Assembly (NCBI GenBank): GCA_031393795.1 | Contig: JANMWE010000015.1 | Span: 1 to 6,153 of the forward strand | Reading direction: 5' to 3' | DNA: 6,153 bases | Origin: CAMLHU01 sp031393795 | GTDB taxonomy: Bacteria; Gemmatimonadota; Gemmatimonadetes; Gemmatimonadales; GWC2-71-9 | Shown: piece after piece, positions 5,700 through 6,153 of the stretch | Numbering within the stretch: position 1 is the first letter of the stretch | How the letters are laid out: every line of letters begins with the position of its first letter | The notes under the pieces: model-generated | What the model saw: only the letters and a program-made list of their open reading frames with translations | The model's database searches: none | What the model was told of the DNA's origin: nothing | Made by a program: the position numbers and the translations under genes

Positions 5700-6152
5700 T
5701 CAGCGGGGTTCGGCCGAGCGGGCCGGAGCGGCCAGGACGCCGTGGAAGAAAAGATCGAGGATGCCGTCGACCACCTTGGTATCGTCGAGGGCCTCAGGAT
5801 CGAACGTGGCGAAGAAGCGCTGGGTGTTGATCGCGTGGATCACGAGGCTCGGCAGCGCTCGGATGGCGTAGTCGTTGGCCACCGGGCGGAACTCGCCGCT
5901 CGCGACACCGCGCGCGATGAGCGTGCCGATGAGGCGCCGGCTGCGGGCGATCACCTCTTCGAAGTAGAACCGGCCCAGCTCAGGGAAGCTCGAGAGCTCG
6001 GCGCCGACCAGACGGTGGATGCACGCCGATTCACGGTTGCCGAGCTGTGCCCACCAGCCGCGCACGAGCGCGGTCAGCGCTTCGCGCGCCGTGCCCGGGT
6101 GGTGGAGGTACTTCGCTTCGGCTTCGGCGACGACGGAGACGATGTTGCGTCG
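5700..6152 (-). CDS. TetR-family regulator, C-terminal part (5' end outside window)
   Basis: The minus-strand frame is open from the window edge to TGA at 5700-5702 and gives about 150 residues, beginning RNIVSVVAEAEAKYLHHPGT. A GTG at 6063-6065 is internal, not a start. The segment is all-helical, with SFPELGRFYFEEVIARSRRL and LIARGVASGEFRPV. This is the ligand-binding/dimerisation half of TetR/AcrR-type regulators, where FPEL-x-x-F-Y and GEFR patterns are common. The DNA-binding helix-turn-helix, usually the first 50-60 residues, would lie beyond 6153 and is not seen. As first gene of the efflux operon, 2 bases before the tolC-like start, it is likely a local repressor that releases on binding a pump substrate and also controls itself; this is inference, since the operator is outside the window. 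The FPEL segment and length make other regulator families unlikely. Confidence 0.85.
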   Translation of the reverse strand, partial: RRNIVSVVAEAEAKYLHHPGTAREALTALVRGWWAQLGNRESACIHRLVGAELSSFPELGRFYFEEVIARSRRLIGTLIARGVASGEFRPVANDYAIRALPSLVIHAINTQRFFATFDPEALDDTKVVDGILDLFFHGVLAAPARSAEPR

Positions 6153-6153
6153 C

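Larger units (their letters stand above)
1705..6152 (-). other. Probable efflux operon: tetR - tolC-like - emrA - emrB
   Basis: Four minus-strand genes are packed with gaps of 2, 7 and 2 bases, which leaves no room for internal promoters of normal form. The order is regulator, outer-membrane channel, adaptor, transporter. The promoter and any TetR operator must lie beyond the right edge. The palindrome at 1591-1707 marks the 3' end, although the TauE-like gene 113 bases on has the same orientation and could receive read-through. Confidence 0.85.

Noticed and set aside
3739..5871. Long plus-strand open frame (710 codons) opposite the adaptor, channel and regulator genes
   Set aside because: It crosses three minus-strand genes with recognisable domains and has Ala/Arg/Ser-rich composition without any domain; it is an antisense artefact of high GC.

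Overview
This is a high-GC bacterial window dominated by one multidrug-efflux operon on the minus strand. No rRNA, tRNA, transposase or CRISPR array is visible, so the taxonomic call is weak. GC-rich codon use and long CTCCGTG-type palindromic intergenic repeats fit a free-living soil or environmental bacterium with an outer membrane, and Gemmatimonadota would fit. The outer membrane is inferred from a TolC-like gene.

Layout. Positions 1-677 (+) hold the 3' part of an unrecognised gene, probably for an exported protein. Positions 678-1243 hold no intact gene. They carry two direct copies of a unit of about 320 bp (651-970 and 977-1295). Each copy contains a 172-bp imperfect palindrome (703-874; 1028-1199), a small GC-rich hairpin, and the last 16 codons of the gene on the far side. 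The intact half-size TauE/SafE-like membrane protein gene is at 1244-1591 (-). Between it and the operon, 1591-1707 is a second, unrelated palindrome whose TAGAAGTC/GACTTCTA ends touch the start codon of one gene and the stop codon of the other.

The operon reads right to left: a TetR-type regulator (from 6152, entering from outside the window, to 5700), a TolC-like outer-membrane factor (5697-4399), an EmrA/HlyD-like periplasmic adaptor (4391-3318) and an EmrB/DHA2 14-helix MFS transporter (3315-1705). Gaps between these genes are 2, 7 and 2 bases, which indicates one coupled transcript. The products would form a complete tripartite pump from inner membrane to outer membrane, with its repressor as first gene. 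This is a known kind of system.

The unusual material is in the convergent intergenic region. A tandem duplication there copied the 3' ends of both neighbouring genes, and the core of the 172-bp palindrome appears to lie in opposite orientation in the two copies although the outer flanks remain direct. I see no new multi-gene system; the repeat architecture is what deserves a second look.
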